Source: an uncultured Saprospiraceae bacterium
GTDB taxonomy: Bacteria > Bacteroidota > Bacteroidia > Chitinophagales > Saprospiraceae
Assembly: GCA_937924035.1 (NCBI GenBank)
Contig: CALDTK010000031.1
Coordinates: 1-36,650, forward strand
Reading direction: 5' to 3'
DNA: 36,650 nucleotides
Part shown: piece after piece, positions 34,141-36,650 of the stretch
How positions within the stretch are numbered: the first letter of the stretch is position 1
Layout of the letters: every line of letters starts with the position of its first letter
The notes under the pieces: generated by a model
Told to the model about the DNA's origin: nothing
Seen by the model: the letters and a program-made list of their open reading frames with translations, nothing else
The model's database searches: none
Program-made: the position numbers and the translations under genes

Positions 34141-34184
34141 GCTTTCGCCAAAACCAATCACGTTTGATCAGTTTTGGCGAAAGC
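34141..34184. repeat. Inverted pair of 14-mer copies 8 and 9 (hairpin)
   Basis: GCTTTCGCCAAAAC (34141-34154) and GTTTTGGCGAAAGC (34171-34184) are perfect inverse copies. The 16-base loop contains a further ATCA/TGAT pairing around CGTT. Confidence 0.95.
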
Positions 34185-34228
34185 TGTAAGCCCTATGTGA
34201 ATGGGGCTTCAAAAACAGCCTGTTCGAC

Positions 34229-36650
34229 CTAGTCGAACTTGACGTCGAGCGCCAAACCGCGCAGCTCGTGCACGAGGACGTTAAACGACTCTGGAATACC
34301 AGGCTCAGGAAGGTTGTCTCCCTTCACGATGGCTTCGTAAGCTTTCGCACGTCCGTTAATGTCATCCGACTTGATCGTCAAGAGCTCTTGTAGAATACTG
34401 GAAGCACCGAATGCCTCAAGTGCCCATACCTCCATCTCACCAAAACGCTGTCCACCAAACTGTGCCTTACCACCGAGTGGCTGCTGCGTGATGAGCGAGT
34501 ATGGTCCGATAGAACGAGCGTGCATCTTGTCGTCAACCATGTGGCTGAGTTTCAACATGTAGATCACACCTACCGTTGCACGCTGGTGGAAGCGGTCACC
34601 CGTCTCACCATCGCTGAGGTATGTCTGACCTAGACTCGGAAGGCTAGCCTTCTGGATGTACTCTTCAATCTCATCTTGGCTTGCACCATCAAAGATTGGA
34701 GTACCGAATGTCATTCCTAACTTCTCACCGGCCCAACCAAGAACCGTCTCGAAGATCTGCCCGAGGTTCATACGAGATGGTACACCAAGTGGGTTGAGTA
34801 CGATGTCGACTGGAGTTCCATCCTCTAGGAATGGCATATCCTCTTGACGTACGATACGACTCACGATACCCTTGTTACCATGACGTCCCGCAAGCTTATC
34901 ACCAACCTTCAGCTTACGCTTCTTCGCTAGATAAACCTTTGCGAGTTTGAGTACGCCTGCAGGAAGCTCATCACCAATAGAGATGTTGAACTTCTCACGC
35001 TTGTAGCGACCTACTTCCTCGTTGTACTTGATGTTGAAGTTGTGGAGCAAACGACTGATGAGCTGATTGTCATCATCCTTTGTTGTCCAGCCTGAATAAT
35101 CAGCCTTCAATACGTCGATGTTACGGAGTACTTCCATGGTGTACTTCGCTCCTTTCGGTACGATTTGCTCACCGTAGATGTCCTTTACTCCTTGAGAGAC
35201 ACGACCGCGAACGATTTGCGCGAGCTTATCGACCATGATGGTACGAATCTCGTTCACCTTAACGGCGTGCTCATCGTCGAGCTTAGAAAGCATTTCTTTC
35301 TCTTGCTCTTTTTGATCCTTGTCCTTCTTCGCACGAGCAAACAACTGCTTGTTGATGATGACACCTTTCACACTTGGTGCGGCCTTCATCGATGCGTCCT
35401 TGACATCACCGGCTTTATCACCGAAGATTGCTCGAAGGAGCTTCTCTTCTGGTGTTGGATCAGATTCTCCTTTCGGTGTGATCTTACCAATAATGATGTC
35501 ACCTTCGCTTACCCAAGCACCAACACGTATGATACCGTGCTCGTCGAGATCCTTCGTTGCTTCTTCAGAAACGTTAGGAATGTCGTTGGTCAACTCTTCT
35601 TCACCCAACTTCGTATCGCGCACATCCATTTCAAAGTGCTCGATGTGAATCGAAGTGAAAATATCCTCACGTACTACACGCTCAGAAAGTACGATTGCAT
35701 CCTCGAAGTTGTAACCCTTCCAAGGCATAAATGCCACCTTAAGGTTCTGTCCGAGTGCAAGCTCTCCTTTGTCCGTTGCATAACCGTCACAAAGGAGCGT
35801 TCCCTTGTCAACACGATCTCCCTTACGCACAATCGGCTTAAGGTTGATACAAGTTCCTTGGTTAGTACGGAGGAACTTCGTGAGGTGGTATGTTTTGCTA
35901 TCGCCTTCGAAGCTTACCAACTGGTCTTGCTCAGAACGCTCGTAGCGAATTGTAATCTTACGTGCATCAACATACTCGACTACACCAGGCCCTTCGGCGT
36001 TGATGAGCATACGAGAATCTTGTGCAACTTTCGCTTCCAGGCCTGTTCCGACGATCGGAGCGGCCGGACGAAGTAATGGAACTGCCTGACGCTGCATGTT
36101 CGAGCCCATCAAGGCACGGTTTGCATCATCGTTTTCTAGGAAAGGAATCAAACTAGCAGAAACACCTACGATTTGGTTAGGTGCAACATCCATGTACTCG
36201 ATCTCTTCTGGTTCGAGTACTGGAAATTCCCCGTGCTCACGACAAGCTACACGAGCTGTCTTAAAGTCGCCAGTATCTCCATCGATGGCTGCGTTTGCCT
36301 GGGCAATTTTCTTGAAGTTCTCTCCCTCTGCTGATAAGTATTGAACCTCACCTGCAACATCGACCTTACCTTCAACAACCTCACGATAAGGAGTTTCAAG
36401 GAAGCCCATCTTGTTCACCTTCGCGTGAACGCAAAGTGTGGAGATTAGTCCAATGTTAGGGCCCTCTGGTGTTTCGATCGTACAAAGACGGCCGTAGTGG
36501 CTGTAGTGTACATCACGCACCTCGAATCCTGCACGCTCACGTGAAAGACCACCTGGTCCAAGTGCCGAGATACGGCGCTTGTGGGTGATTTCAGAGAGTG
36601 GGTTCGTTTGATCGAGAAACTGTGACAATTGACTCGTTCCGAAGAATGAG
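34229..36650 (-). CDS. rpoB: DNA-directed RNA polymerase beta subunit (5' end cut by window edge)
   Basis: The C-terminal 806 or so residues. The frame continues past the track's start to the right edge, reading [14 protein letters not shown], the rifampicin-binding cluster, so no start codon is visible. Present are [33 protein letters not shown], the catalytic-centre region [31 protein letters not shown], and the C-terminal [24 protein letters not shown]. The rifampicin-cluster residues visible (Asp in LDQ, His in THKRR, Ser in RRISALGP) are the usual sensitive-type ones. It forms the rpoBC operon with the downstream rpoC. Confidence 0.98.
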   Translation of the reverse strand, partial: SFFGTSQLSQFLDQTNPLSEITHKRRISALGPGGLSRERAGFEVRDVHYSHYGRLCTIETPEGPNIGLISTLCVHAKVNKMGFLETPYREVVEGKVDVAGEVQYLSAEGENFKKIAQANAAIDGDTGDFKTARVACREHGEFPVLEPEEIEYMDVAPNQIVGVSASLIPFLENDDANRALMGSNMQRQAVPLLRPAAPIVGTGLEAKVAQDSRMLINAEGPGVVEYVDARKITIRYERSEQDQLVSFEGDSKTYHLTKFLRTNQGTCINLKPIVRKGDRVDKGTLLCDGYATDKGELALGQNLKVAFMPWKGYNFEDAIVLSERVVREDIFTSIHIEHFEMDVRDTKLGEEELTNDIPNVSEEATKDLDEHGIIRVGAWVSEGDIIIGKITPKGESDPTPEEKLLRAIFGDKAGDVKDASMKAAPSVKGVIINKQLFARAKKDKDQKEQEKEMLSKLDDEHAVKVNEIRTIMVDKLAQIVRGRVSQGVKDIYGEQIVPKGAKYTMEVLRNIDVLKADYSGWTTKDDDNQLISRLLHNFNIKYNEEVGRYKREKFNISIGDELPAGVLKLAKVYLAKKRKLKVGDKLAGRHGNKGIVSRIVRQEDMPFLEDGTPVDIVLNPLGVPSRMNLGQIFETVLGWAGEKLGMTFGTPIFDGASQDEIEEYIQKASLPSLGQTYLSDGETGDRFHQRATVGVIYMLKLSHMVDDKMHARSIGPYSLITQQPLGGKAQFGGQRFGEMEVWALEAFGASSILQELLTIKSDDINGRAKAYEAIVKGDNLPEPGIPESFNVLVHELRGLALDVKFD

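Larger units (their letters stand above)
33954..34228. other. rpoB-rpoC spacer with three 14-mer copies
   Basis: 275 bases with no gene. Copies of the motif at 34080-34093 and 34141-34154 (minus orientation) and 34171-34184 (plus) can form two mutually exclusive hairpins. There is no T-tract, so it does not look like an intrinsic terminator. Confidence 0.7.

Noticed and set aside
29997-36344. Long plus-strand ORFs (e.g. 210 aa at 29997, 143 aa at 30924, 303 aa at 35165) opposite rpoC and rpoB
   Set aside because: They are antisense shadows of highly conserved genes with biased codon use, and show no motifs.
1-36650. tRNA, rRNA, CRISPR arrays, IS transposases, prophage genes
   Set aside because: Intergenic regions were read on both strands and none was recognisable, though a covariance-model search would be more sensitive.

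Overview
The window looks like chromosomal DNA from a marine, gliding-type member of the Bacteroidota. It carries several secreted proteins with type IX secretion (T9SS) sorting domains, including one type B (gliding-motility-associated) domain. It also has Bacteroidota-type RpoB/RpoC, a TAnnTTTG promoter element, and an alginate/uronate catabolic cluster. The exact family (Saprospiria-like or Flavobacteriia-like) cannot be fixed from sequence reading alone.

Layout. 1-2424: divergent GTPases era (C-terminus cut by the window edge) and der. 2425-6284: an AT-rich island holding a minus-strand group: a lipoprotein reading frame whose start is separated from its body by an (AC)7 tract, a 254-aa frame without an ATG, and a T9SS cargo protein. 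The island is bracketed by two diverged direct repeats, and the right copy contains a large palindrome. 6285-11259: rfbC and rfbD (dTDP-rhamnose), a large T9SS type B surface protein, and ribE. 11437-19692: minus-strand secreted proteins (ELWxxDGT-repeat protein, ADAM-like metalloprotease with GEVED and T9SS domains, YigE/NAGPA-like lipoprotein, glycosidase-like T9SS protein), with one stretch that may hold a decayed gene. 19771-22173: a minus-strand operon-like set of SDR-like protein, DoxX-like membrane protein, TfoX/YjbR-like protein and an ECF sigma factor with a cysteine-rich tail. 22629-29496: a plus-strand uronate module: FadR/GntR regulator, PL17-like oligoalginate lyase, hexuronate-type MFS importer, KDG kinase and KDPG aldolase. 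29563-36650: a bidirectional terminator, rpoC, and rpoB (N-terminus cut by the window edge).

How the uronate module should work (inference from families): the lyase releases unsaturated uronate monomers in the periplasm, the MFS carrier imports them, and an unlinked reductase would make KDG. KdgK then phosphorylates KDG and Eda splits KDPG into pyruvate and glyceraldehyde-3-phosphate. The GntR gene has a perfect TGGTTAACCA palindrome just downstream of a TAAATTTG promoter element, which suggests autoregulation by a uronate-derived signal.

The most unusual signal is a 14-mer, GTTTTGGCGAAAGC. It occurs nine times exactly in 36.65 kb, in both orientations, in intergenic DNA and inside three genes in three different reading frames, and three copies lie between rpoB and rpoC. 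It behaves like a DNA-level signal such as an uptake sequence or genome-organisation motif, not a protein-coding constraint. The second notable signal is the (AC)7 tract, which looks like a phase-variation switch currently out of frame.
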